Assembly: GCA_958445065.1 (NCBI GenBank)
Contig: CAUCQW010000023.1
Location: forward strand, 1 to 35,529
Source: an uncultured Collinsella sp.
Lineage (GTDB): Bacteria; Actinomycetota; Coriobacteriia; Coriobacteriales; Coriobacteriaceae
Reading direction: 5' to 3'
DNA length: 35,529 nucleotides
Positions within the stretch are counted from its first letter, which is position 1. The number at the start of each line of letters is the position of its first letter. A program made the translations under genes and the position numbers. Under the pieces are notes generated by a model. It had not been told where the DNA came from, did not search any database, and saw only the letters and a program-made list of their open reading frames with translations. This document shows, piece after piece, positions 15,051 through 23,700 of this stretch.

Positions 15051-18000
15051 TTACTTCTTTGCCGTGGCGACGCCGTCCGACTCCGCAAACGCCCATACGG
15101 AATATACGGTCGTGTCGCGTTCCATCTTGATAGTCGTGAGAGGCGACCCCCCCCCGCCTTATCGGACATGTAGCCCTTGAAGACGAGGCGGCGCCACGTT
15201 CCGTCCTCCAGCTTGGTGAAAACGTCAGCCGATCCGGCGAGCGTTACAGACTCGCCGCGGTAGAAGGCCGCGTGCGCCACCCCGTCATCGCCGATGGCGG
15301 GCAGGTCGATCTTGTCGAGCCGGTGTTTCTCATTACGTCCGGTAAAGTCGACCAGGCCAAGCGCGCCGTCAATGACCTCGGCCCTATCGCTCGGCTTCTT
15401 CCTGAAGACGGTTCCAGCGTCGGGCTCGACCGATCCTTCCGCATATTCGATACGCAAAGTGCAGCGGTTGCGCCCATACAGCTTCAATGCGCCCTTCTCG
15501 GGAATCTCAAGGGAGGCAGCTGGATTGACTAAAGCGGCATCCTTGAACCATCCAGTGAAACCTGAGGCGGCATCCTCCCCGAAATGGGCATCGAGATTGC
15601 ATGGCTTCTTCCCAGCCGCCTCAAGTGCCGCATCTACAGGCGCGTAGGTGTCACCTGAATGGACATTGGAATCTCGATATACAAGGTGAGCCTCATCGAT
15701 ACCGTCCGCGTAGTACTCGACGCAAACAGTTTCGACCTTGCTCGGCTTTGACACCACAGTTCCCTTGTAGCGGTCGGTCCAGACCGTCACGTCTGTGAAG
15801 GGGACGGTGCGAATGCCGAGCATTGCGGCGGCGTAGATATAGCCCGCCCCCCAGGACTCGTCGACCGTAAAATCCTCGTCGCCTGAGAACTCGCGCACGA
15901 CGCGTCCGTTTTCCGGTTTCCTGATGAGATGGACATTCAGTCCGGCGATCTTTCCGGTCAGCCCTTCGGAGCGGGCGGGCACGCCGACCATGGACCATAC
16001 CTGTCCGGTGTGGTCCGCGCGCTCCGCTTCGCAGGATACGTTGGCGCCCTTGGTGTCGGAGGCGTAGGTCATGAGGCCGCCCGTCCATTGGCTGCGGACA
16101 AGGACGCCCCCCTCCGCTTCCTCTATCTGCCATTTCGGGCCCAAGCCGTCGTTTCTCTGCCAAATCTGTACGTTGTGGTTCGAATAGACGTCAATGAGCC
16201 AACCGTAGGTATTCGCGATATAGGTGGTGCCGGACACGGTTTCCTGGACGAGGAACTGCTGCGCGATAGACGAGTTCGTCGTCCAGAGCTCGACGTTCTG
16301 GCCGTTGACGTTGCCCTTGTTGCCCCCATCGTAGACATCGAGGCAGAGCCCGGAGGGGGTCCGGAACTCAAACCAGCCGGTCTGGGGAGATTCATCGCCT
16401 GATGTGATGTTCGCGCCCGCCGCCGGCGCGCCCTCGGCGGTGCCGGAATTGGAATAGTACGGCCCAACCCAGCCGAGGCCGCCCACGAAGGCGCGATAGC
16501 AAAGGTCGTAGTGCTTCGAGATCTCGCCCTCGAGCCAGACCTTCACCTGCGCGATGGGCGACGAGGAGGACTCGAGGATGCGGGCGCCGTCGGAGCCCTC
16601 GATCCACTCGCCTCCGGCCTGGGGACGTGCGGCATAGTGGATGGAGCCCGGGAACTTCGAGCCCTCGATCCTCATTTCGAGATTATGGATTGAATGCCCG
16701 CCGTGCGGCCAGCCGATATGGCGGTGCGATGGACATTCCAGCTGCTTGCTATCCCAGGTGACGACGCCGCAGGATGCCATAATGACCGCATCCGAGTCGT
16801 CGGTGACCTCAGCCTCAACGTCAGTCATGTAGAGCCGGAAGATGGGATAGACGGGCAGGGAGGACTCGTTGACGGAGTCCCTGATATAGCCCAGGGGTAG
16901 GATCATCTGCGTATCGTCGCCGATCCTATTGTGCCACCCCTGAATCTCAACAGTCTCGCCCACCTTCATGAGGTCTTTCGACAGGGCGACGCTGCCGTGA
17001 CAGCACGCCTCCTCCAGCATCCATTGGGCACCCGCCTGCTGGCCCCATCGCCCGGGGCAGGCCGCGCTGTAGACCTGGGGGTTGGCGCCCTTGCCGGTGC
17101 TCCAGAGATCCAGCCTCTGTCCGTCGGCGTCAGAGGTGAAAAACCAGCACTTGTGATCCGTCTCGCTCGTAATGGACGGCTCGTGGTGGACCCACCAAGA
17201 GTTTGTGAGGTTGGTGGACTCGCGGTTTCGCCAGATTTCCGCATGTCCCCTATTCATGGTCGGAGCCGTATGCCCCTTGTTGTCCAGGCCGCGATCGAGG
17301 CCTGGACCGAGCATATTCGCGACGCAGAAGGTGAACGTGCCCCTGCCGTCATTTTTGTTGGGCTTCATCATCCAATTCTGGTTGACGCCCTCGTAGTCCG
17401 TCCAGATGACGACCTGACGCCCATTCTCATAGGACGCGATCGCATTGTTGTTGGAGTCGACGACCCCCTGGGAAAGGTCCAGCCTCATCTCGGGCGCGCA
17501 TACCGGGATGATCTTGAAGATGCCGCCCATGATGGACATGTCGTTCTCGAGATATATCTTCTCGACGTTGATGGCCATGTCGTTATCTGGTGCATAACGG
17601 CGAAACTTGATGTCGTCTGGGTTTTTATTTGCAGGAACTCCGTTCACCCAGACATTCCAGATATCCATGCGAGCCTTAACTTTCTCATCATGGGGTTTCG
17701 CCTGGCGACGAACGAAGGTATCGCATCCGGGACCCTCGTAGAACCCGTTGACGAGCCAGCCCTTGCTCCAGCCGCTGTTGATGAGGTTGCCCTGGAACCA
17801 GCCGACCTGCCTATCGTTGAGGAAGACATAGCTTTTGTTGTCGTCGCCGTCCGATGCGCCCAGCCAAAGGGGTTTGCCGTAGCTCGAGTCGAGGGAGGCG
17901 CAGTAATAGAACGGGCGAAAGACGATGTGGTCATAGAGCTCATCGGACCAGTCGCACTCAACCACGCAGGCGAACTCGGCCTGCAGCTTCTGATAACCGT

Positions 18001-18343
18001 ACCTATCGACATTCCAGGCGCCGGCATTCGTCGACTTCCCGAAGAAGTAGTCGTTTACCCCGCGATCGGCATGGGGATGCGTGATCTCGCCCGAGATATG
18101 GCCGTTCACCCATTTGTTGCCGATCCACTGCCCGAGCCCGAAATTCTGCGCGGCGAGGGCATATGCCTGGGTGCTCGATAGGATGCCAAGCCCGGCTGCA
18201 ACCGCGAGGGCCGCGAAGAGACCGCGGCGCGAAATGGGCGCGGAGATTCCGGCGTCGGATCCGTCGCCATGGGGTCGGCCTTCATTTCCGGTCGCCTTGT
18301 TCGCTTCAAAGCGGGCGATTCCCTTTTTATTTCGGGAGCCCAT
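14981..18343 (-). CDS. Tat-exported ricin-lectin protein D, C-terminus frameshifted at a poly-G tract
   Basis: It has 1120 residues as sequenced. I chose ATG 18343 (GAGGGG eight bases upstream, one base after the preceding stop) over an ATG at 18379 inside the previous gene. The long N-region is followed by a Tat signal (SRRGLFAAL at 38-46, with a likely cut near QAYA). A first ricin-like module spans about 285-445 (RLDLSQG, VNQNWMM, QRLDLWSTG, AQWMLEE). A ChW-like region is at about 538-625 (SHRHIGWPHGG, VKVWLEGE, GLGW). A clear ricin-B domain is at about 655-785 (GLCLDVYDGGNKGN, VELWTTN, QIWQRNDG, QVWSM). An InlB-like repeat is at about 875-960. Nine G at 15147-15155 shift the frame after DKAGGG; ten G would give 1097 residues ending at 15051. 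It heads the tandem array and is probably a glycan-binding surface protein. Confidence 0.85.
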   Translation of the reverse strand: MGSRNKKGIARFEANKATGNEGRPHGDGSDAGISAPISRRGLFAALAVAAGLGILSSTQAYALAAQNFGLGQWIGNKWVNGHISGEITHPHADRGVNDYFFGKSTNAGAWNVDRYGYQKLQAEFACVVECDWSDELYDHIVFRPFYYCASLDSSYGKPLWLGASDGDDNKSYVFLNDRQVGWFQGNLINSGWSKGWLVNGFYEGPGCDTFVRRQAKPHDEKVKARMDIWNVWVNGVPANKNPDDIKFRRYAPDNDMAINVEKIYLENDMSIMGGIFKIIPVCAPEMRLDLSQGVVDSNNNAIASYENGRQVVIWTDYEGVNQNWMMKPNKNDGRGTFTFCVANMLGPGLDRGLDNKGHTAPTMNRGHAEIWRNRESTNLTNSWWVHHEPSITSETDHKCWFFTSDADGQRLDLWSTGKGANPQVYSAACPGRWGQQAGAQWMLEEACCHGSVALSKDLMKVGETVEIQGWHNRIGDDTQMILPLGYIRDSVNESSLPVYPIFRLYMTDVEAEVTDDSDAVIMASCGVVTWDSKQLECPSHRHIGWPHGGHSIHNLEMRIEGSKFPGSIHYAARPQAGGEWIEGSDGARILESSSSPIAQVKVWLEGEISKHYDLCYRAFVGGLGWVGPYYSNSGTAEGAPAAGANITSGDESPQTGWFEFRTPSGLCLDVYDGGNKGNVNGQNVELWTTNSSIAQQFLVQETVSGTTYIANTYGWLIDVYSNHNVQIWQRNDGLGPKWQIEEAEGGVLVRSQWTGGLMTYASDTKGANVSCEAERADHTGQVWSMVGVPARSEGLTGKIAGLNVHLIRKPENGRVVREFSGDEDFTVDESWGAGYIYAAAMLGIRTVPFTDVTVWTDRYKGTVVSKPSKVETVCVEYYADGIDEAHLVYRDSNVHSGDTYAPVDAALEAAGKKPCNLDAHFGEDAASGFTGWFKDAALVNPAASLEIPEKGALKLYGRNRCTLRIEYAEGSVEPDAGTVFRKKPSDRAEVIDGALGLVDFTGRNEKHRLDKIDLPAIGDDGVAHAAFYRGESVTLAGSADVFTKLEDGTWRRLVFKGYMSDKAGGGRLSRLSRWNATRPYIPYGRLRSRTASPRQRSNYKSGRRCGLRPEAAHVPCGRCA
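15147..15155 (-). repeat. Homopolymer tract, 9 C (9 G on the coding strand), in gene D
   Basis: A run of nine C at 15147-15155, in the same codons (AGGG) as the runs in genes B and C. Confidence 0.9.
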
Positions 18344-18344
18344 A

Positions 18345-18728
18345 TCAGTATCCCCTCGACTTGATGGCAGACAGGCCACAGCACAAGGCCACCGCCAGAT
18401 AGACGGCAGCCTGGTACAAATCCAGCCTCATGGATGCAAGCACGCATGCCGCGAGCCCGAACAAGGATGTAAGTGCGTAAAAGCGCCAGTCGTCGACCTT
18501 TCGCGCTATAAGGGCGAAGGTAAATATGGCGACGGGGATCCAGATGGTCTCAACAGACCCTCGCGACAGGTAGAACAGGGCGGCCCGCTTGCCCATCACG
18601 GGCATGATGTTGACGATGATGGAATAGGCCGAGTATGCGCAGGCGGGCAGGAGGGTCGCGGAAGACACCGCCGCCGAGAGTGAGAGCTCATCCTCATCGG
18701 GCCCCATAAGTGAAAGGTTATCCAGCAC
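18345..18728 (-). CDS. Small four-helix membrane protein, first gene of the Tat-lectin operon
   Basis: A protein of 127 residues with a GTG start at 18728; GGAGG lies seven bases upstream. After an acidic N-terminus (GPDEDELSLS) it has four hydrophobic segments at about 19-40, 53-75, 81-99 and 104-122, with a KRAALFYLSRGS loop between the first two. I recognise no family. The stop is one base before the ATG of protein D, so the two are coupled. Its position suggests a role in export, anchoring or modification of the Tat proteins, but this is inference from context only. The promoter probably lies in 18729-18921, which also carries the third phased repeat. Confidence 0.8.
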   Translation of the reverse strand: MLDNLSLMGPDEDELSLSAAVSSATLLPACAYSAYSIIVNIMPVMGKRAALFYLSRGSVETIWIPVAIFTFALIARKVDDWRFYALTSLFGLAACVLASMRLDLYQAAVYLAVALCCGLSAIKSRGY

Positions 18729-18870
18729 TCGATATCCTCCAAGGAACTACGTTTGCCGTCAGTTGGTCGGGGCCTTGTGGCGACCAGCCCGCCACTGGCC
18801 CATGGTCGCCCATGGGCATTCGGCCCCATCAATAGCGTAAGACGACAATCTGCTCAGTGCCGGGCGGTTT

Positions 18871-18887
18871 GGTGCCATTGGGTGACA
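18871..18887. promoter_or_regulatory. 10-bp-phased direct repeats GGTGCCA/GGTGACA (copy 3)
   Basis: GGTGCCA at 18871-18877 and GGTGACA at 18881-18887 lie in the divergent interval between the Tat-lectin operon (start 18728, minus) and the first Fic gene (plus). No GAAC palindrome is seen at this copy. Confidence 0.6.
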
Positions 18888-18921
18888 GGCCGAGCGTGAA
18901 GGGAAGCTATCCTGGGGTAGA

Positions 18922-19941
18922 ATGTCCCTAGAAATCGGCACGTCTATCGGAGTATTCGGATATATGTTTAACAAATTATTCAATTTGCTTGCTGGGACCA
19001 AAAAGGAAAAGAACCTCGCCGATAGCTCGCGTACAGATATGCCCCTGAGCCGGGAATTACAGCGGCAATTTGTCCGCAGCTATATCGAACAGACCGCCTC
19101 CGAGCGCGAAGGCGGCATCCCGAATGGCGTGTACGAGACTTCTATCGTCTCTTTCGTGTTCAACCATGAAAGGATTGAGGGCAGCTCCCTCACGGAATGG
19201 CAGACAAGGACGGTTTTCGAAACCAGGGATACCGTTCTCGCGGACTCGACTACCCCCGGAAACGTCCGCGAGACGGCAAACCATACGAAAATGTTCGATT
19301 TCCTTTTCGATTCGCTGGACAGGGAGCTGACCCCCGAATTCATCAAGGAGATCCATCTGCAACTCATGGCAGGGGTAATGGACGTGCCCGGCCAGTGGAA
19401 GATTCTGGGCAACGGCGTGGGAAGCGTCATCACGGCACGCCCAGAGGAGGTTCCCTCGCTAATCGACCGCCTGGTCACGGAATACAACAAATACGAGCCG
19501 TCCCTGGAGAACATCGTCAGGTTCCACGTTCGATTCGAGACGATCCACCCCTTCCCGGACGGTAATGGAAGAGTCGGAAGGGCCATCGCCTTTCGTGAAT
19601 GCCTGCGAGCCGGACTCATTCCCTTTATCGTGACGGACGCCTCGAAGGAAACCTATTACGCCTCCCTAGATGAGTTCAGGGCGGGGACTACAACACCACT
19701 TATTTCCTATGCCGAGGCAATGCAGGTCGATTTCGTTTCCACGATAGCGCCCATGCTCGCCGACCGCTCTCTGTCCGACAGCCTACTTGGGAAATTGGGC
19801 ATAGAGAGGCCGAACTTCAAGGATGACGCCGGCTTTGTCGGCCCTTCCACAAAATCGTTGAAATCCAGCCTCGAATCAGTCGAAAACTCTGGATCCGAGA
19901 TCGAGTCCGATCATAAGACGCATCGCACTCGTCGGATTTAG
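18922..19941 (+). CDS. Fic-domain protein (AMP-transferase type), copy 1
   Basis: A protein of 339 residues. The complete Fic active-site motif HPFPDGNGRVGR is at 209-220; in this family His209 is the catalytic base, and the enzyme moves AMP or another nucleotide phosphate onto hydroxyl groups of target proteins. The upstream inhibitory segment reads NHERIEGSS (81-89). Class II Fic proteins normally have Ser or Thr four residues before the Glu; here that position is His82, so self-inhibition may be weak or different. The N-terminus (GVFGYMFNKLFNLLAG) is mildly hydrophobic. The C-terminus has STKSLKSSLESVEN and a basic tail ending HRTRRI, matching other proteins in the window. The start at 18922 has only a weak GGGG site; ATG 18964 is an alternative. 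No separate antitoxin gene is seen. Confidence 0.85.
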   Translation: MSLEIGTSIGVFGYMFNKLFNLLAGTKKEKNLADSSRTDMPLSRELQRQFVRSYIEQTASEREGGIPNGVYETSIVSFVFNHERIEGSSLTEWQTRTVFETRDTVLADSTTPGNVRETANHTKMFDFLFDSLDRELTPEFIKEIHLQLMAGVMDVPGQWKILGNGVGSVITARPEEVPSLIDRLVTEYNKYEPSLENIVRFHVRFETIHPFPDGNGRVGRAIAFRECLRAGLIPFIVTDASKETYYASLDEFRAGTTTPLISYAEAMQVDFVSTIAPMLADRSLSDSLLGKLGIERPNFKDDAGFVGPSTKSLKSSLESVENSGSEIESDHKTHRTRRI

Positions 19942-19956
19942 CCCCAAACAATGATA

Positions 19957-19979
19957 GGACCGTTCTTCCCGAACGGTCC
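19957..19979 (+). terminator. Hairpin after Fic copy 1
   Basis: GGACCGTTC (19957-19965) and GAACGGTCC (19971-19979) form a perfect 9-bp stem with a 5-base loop, 15 bases after the Fic stop. No U run follows. Confidence 0.55.
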
Positions 19980-20089
19980 CAAACCCGGCTTCAGGGCACG
20001 GTGTCGTGGCATTTCAGCGATGAGAGCACTGCGCCCTTTATTACTCAATGCTCAGATTCTCAGAAACGGTTTTTGGCCTGCAACCGGCT

Positions 20090-20365
20090 TTAACAATCGA
20101 CGAAACGAACGGGGACGTCCATGGGCAACGGCCCACGGGTCGTGACCTTAATCGTTCCGAAGCTCGAATTCAGAACCTTTCGATGGGCGATATCGGCGGG
20201 CATGCGAAAATAGTCCTCATTGTCGATATGTACGGTGCAGGTGGGCCACCCTCCGCATGTGACGACAACCAGCTCCCCCACCTCGGTAACGCTCTCGAGA
20301 AACTCACGGACCGTCATGCTGCGGCCCGATGAGTTAGCGCCCATGCCGAAATTGAATTCATTCAT
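20090..20365 (-). CDS. Uncharacterised 91-residue protein
   Basis: The ATG at 20365 has GGAGG at normal spacing (seven bases), which favours this strand over an overlapping plus-strand frame. The sequence begins MNEFNFGMGANSSGRSMTVR, then FLESVTEVGELVVVTCGGWP, and ends VTTRGPLPMDVPVRFVDC. It looks like a small mostly-beta protein with three Cys and no signal or membrane segment. I do not recognise it. It is convergent with the Fic gene and divergent from the VaFE adhesin, sharing with it a 345-bp intergenic region that carries a phased repeat and a GAAC palindrome. Confidence 0.7.
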   Translation of the reverse strand: MNEFNFGMGANSSGRSMTVREFLESVTEVGELVVVTCGGWPTCTVHIDNEDYFRMPADIAHRKVLNSSFGTIKVTTRGPLPMDVPVRFVDC

Positions 20366-20494
20366 TTATTTGCCTCCGGTAGCTCGTTGACGAGGGCGCG
20401 TTCGCGCCATTGTTCCGTAGTCGCCAGATGGCCGGCCGGATGGCTATCTCTATTAGTTTACTACGGGCAGGTTTGCTGGGGCTCGGAAACGCCT

Positions 20495-20506
20495 GAACAC
20501 TTGTTC
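20495..20506. promoter_or_regulatory. LexA-like palindrome GAACACTTGTTC
   Basis: An exact GAAC-N4-GTTC palindrome about 200 bp before the VaFE start, inside a wider pairing CTCGGAA...TTCCGAG. It is identical over 15 bases to the site at 2495-2509. The 20366-20710 interval has no gene; this site and the phased repeat are its only recognisable elements. Confidence 0.45.
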
Positions 20507-20578
20507 CGAGTCCATATCCAATCGAGCGCTCCCGTTAGTGTGGAAACGATAGGTCCGTTCCGCACCGCACGCGCAAAC

Positions 20579-20599
20579 TGTCACCCTGTGGCACCAAAT
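20579..20599. promoter_or_regulatory. 10-bp-phased direct repeats GGTGCCA/GGTGACA (copy 4, minus orientation)
   Basis: Read on the minus strand, GGTGCCA-CAG-GGTGACA with the same 10-bp period. Its distance to the VaFE start (112 bp) nearly matches the 117 bp from copy 1 to the pilin-like start, with the same orientation relative to the gene. Confidence 0.6.
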
Positions 20600-20710
20600 C
20601 GGTGCTCATGGCGCCGATGCCGGCGGTACGTTAGACCATGGGGGCGCATGCCAATAAATGTAGCCAGAAATCCGCGTCCCCTCTCCGGTAACCGAGAGAA
20701 TGGAGCAGTC

Positions 20711-23700
20711 ATGCGACCTGGAGGAAAGATGAAGGAGTGCGCCGGCAAGCTCTTCGGCCGCATCGGCGCCCGTCTCAAGAAAGGCGCGGTCATCGGTACG
20801 GGCGCGGTGCTCATCGCGAGCCAGGTGCTCTCCGTCGTGCCGGCGCCGACCGCGGCATATGCCGCATCGTCCGAGACGATCACTCGCGGCGAGCGCGTGA
20901 ACTACGGCGGCTACTACATGTACAATTCGACGACCTCTGAGGGTACCCCGGCGATCTGTCTTGACCCGGCGAAGCGCCACCCGCTCGATGCCATGACGGC
21001 CACCGCACAGCTGCCCATTGAAACCGACTGGACCAAATGCTACACGGGAGGCGGCGGTGATCAGACCCGGATAGACCGCACCGACGGGATGGCGAGGGTC
21101 CTCTACTACGGTCCCACGGGTCCTGGTTTCGAGGAGGCGAAGGCAAAGGGCCTGTGGAACTTCAACTGGTACGACGGCACACCCCTGGACTACAGCAAGA
21201 TGCTCGCTATCCAGCACATCGCCCTCTCGGCCCTCTCGAAGAGCTCCAGCCAGTACGGTATGCAGGGCACGACGGCCGCGTTCCGCAACTGGTGCTATAA
21301 GACCATCCTCTACTACAACGGCAATATCAACGCGGGCACATTCCTTGCAAATCTGGACAAGAATCTGCCGGGACCCGCACCCCAGTCCTTCAAGAACTCA
21401 ATCTACTTGGTCAACTACGGCACCGGCACCCAGTGCCTCATCACCTTCCACAACAAGGGCAAGATGAAGCTCAAGAAGAGGAGCTCGAACCCCGGCATCT
21501 CCGATAACAACCCCTGCTACTCGCTCGAGGGTGCGACCTACGGTGTCTACACCGATTCGGGCTGCACCCAGCAGGTGGGCACCCTCTCATGCAACGCCTC
21601 CGGCGACTCCAACGTGATCGATATCGCGCCGGGCACCTACTACGTCAAGGAGACCAAGGCGGGAAAGTCCTATGCGCTCGATGAGGGGATCCATAAGGTG
21701 AACGTGTCGGGTGGCCAGACGGCGACCGTGAACGTCACCGATGCCCCCCAGAACGACCCTGCCGACATGCTGGTCGCCAAGGTCGATGCCGAGACGGGCA
21801 AGGCCTCCCCGCTCGGTGCCGGCACGCTCGCGGGCGCGGAGTTCACCGTCAAGTACTACGACGGCTTCTACACACAGGAGAACCTGCCCGAGAAGGCCAC
21901 GAGGGCCTGGATTCTGAAAACGGATGAAAACGGCCGAACTTCTCTTGCGCGTGTAACACTTGACAAGGACAAGTACTTTGTTTCGGGTGACAGCTTCTAC
22001 ACAAGCACAAATGGGAACATAACCCTTCCAATTGGTACTGTAACCGTTCAAGAGACAAAAGCTCCAAGCGGGTACCTGCTTTCTGATAATTCAGTTCACA
22101 TTCAACAAATTACATCTAACACTACGACAGAGCGTGTAACGACCTTCGTTGAGCCCAGCGAGGACGCCCCCACTGTGCGCGAGCAGGTGAAGCGCGGGGA
22201 TATCGCCTTCAACAAGGTCCACGGCGAGGATATGACCGGCCTCGCGAACGTCCCGTTCAAGATCACCTCCAAGACCACGGGCGAGAGCCACATCGCCATC
22301 ACCGATGCGAACGGTATCCTGACGACCGAGTCCTCGGCCTGCCCGCATACCCAGAACACCAACGGTAACGATGCGGCACTCAACGCCGACGGCACCCTCG
22401 ATGAGTCGAAGCTCTCCATCGACAACGGCCTGTGGTTCTCCGGATCGAAGGGCGCGCAGACGACGGCTGACGACTCCAAGGGCGCGCTTCCGTATGACAC
22501 ATACACCTTCGAGGAGCTCCGCTGCGCCTCAAACGACAGCCTCAACCTCGTCAAGTTCGAAGTGACCGTGAGCCGCGACGCCTACACTATCGACCGCGGC
22601 ACCGTGGACGACAACCCCATCGAGATTGGCACGACCGCGACCGACGCCGCAGACGGGGACCATAAGCTCCTGGCATCGAACCAGGCCGAGATCGTCGACA
22701 CGGTTACCTACAAGGGCCTCAAGAAGGGCCTGGAGTATGAGCTCTCCGGCACCCTCATGGACGCCAAGACCGGAGAGGCGCTGAAGGACGTCGCCGGCAA
22801 GGAGATCACCGCCACGGCCAAGTTCACGCCCAAGGCATCCAGCGGCAAGCAGAAGGTCAAGTTCAAGTTCGATGCCACGCTTCTCGGTGGCCATAAGGCG
22901 GTCGTGTTCGAGCGCCTCTACCTTGAAGGCAAGATCCAGGCGTCACACGAGGATCCCGAGGACGAGGACCAGACTGTCGAGTTCCTGCCCGTCAAAATCG
23001 GAACCACCGCGACCGACGCGGCAGACGGGGACAAGACCATCGGGGTCGGCAAGGCCGTAACCATCGAGGACGAGGTCTCCTACGAGAATCTCGCCACGGG
23101 CCGCGAGTACACCGTCACCGGCACGCTGATGGATTCCGAGACCGGAGAACCCCTGAAGGACGCAGGGGGCAATGCCGTGAGCGCATCCACGACCTTCGAG
23201 CCCGAGAAAACCGAGGGTAAGGTGAAGGTGACGTTCTCGGTCGACACCTCGACCCTTTCCAATAAGAAGCTCGTCGTGTTCGAGAAGCTCGCGGCAGATG
23301 GCAATGTCATCGCCAGCCATGAGGACCTGACGGACGAGGGGCAGACCGTCGAGGTCGTTCCTCCCGAGATCGGCACGTCTGCGGCCGATGGCGCCGACGG
23401 CGACAAGGAGATCACCGCCGACGGCAAGGCCTCCATCATCGACGCCGTCAAGTACACGGGCCTCGTCCCCGGTACCGAATACGAGCTCCAGGGCACCCTC
23501 ATGGACGCCGAGATCGGCGAGGCGCTGAAGGGCGCCGATGGCAAGGAGATCACCGCCACGGCCAAGTTCACGCCGCAGTCCCAGGACGGCACCCAGGACG
23601 TGACCTTCACGTTCGATGCAAGCGAGCTGGGCGGCGCCAAGGCGGTCGTATTCGAGAAGCTGTTCGTCGACGGCACGCTAATCGGATCCCACGAGGACCC

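Noticed and set aside
12062..15155. Treating genes C and D as simple pseudogenes because of the frameshift
   Set aside because: The shift occurs only at homopolymer tracts in the last 6 percent of each gene, the alternative frame is open to a conserved stop, and the rest of each gene is intact.
16931..18181. 416-codon open frame on the plus strand
   Set aside because: It is fully antisense to the conserved Tat protein D, has no ribosome site or recognisable motif, and such frames are expected opposite GC-rich genes.
20048..20332. 94-codon frame on the plus strand
   Set aside because: It overlaps the 91-residue minus-strand gene, which has a GGAGG ribosome site and more protein-like composition.
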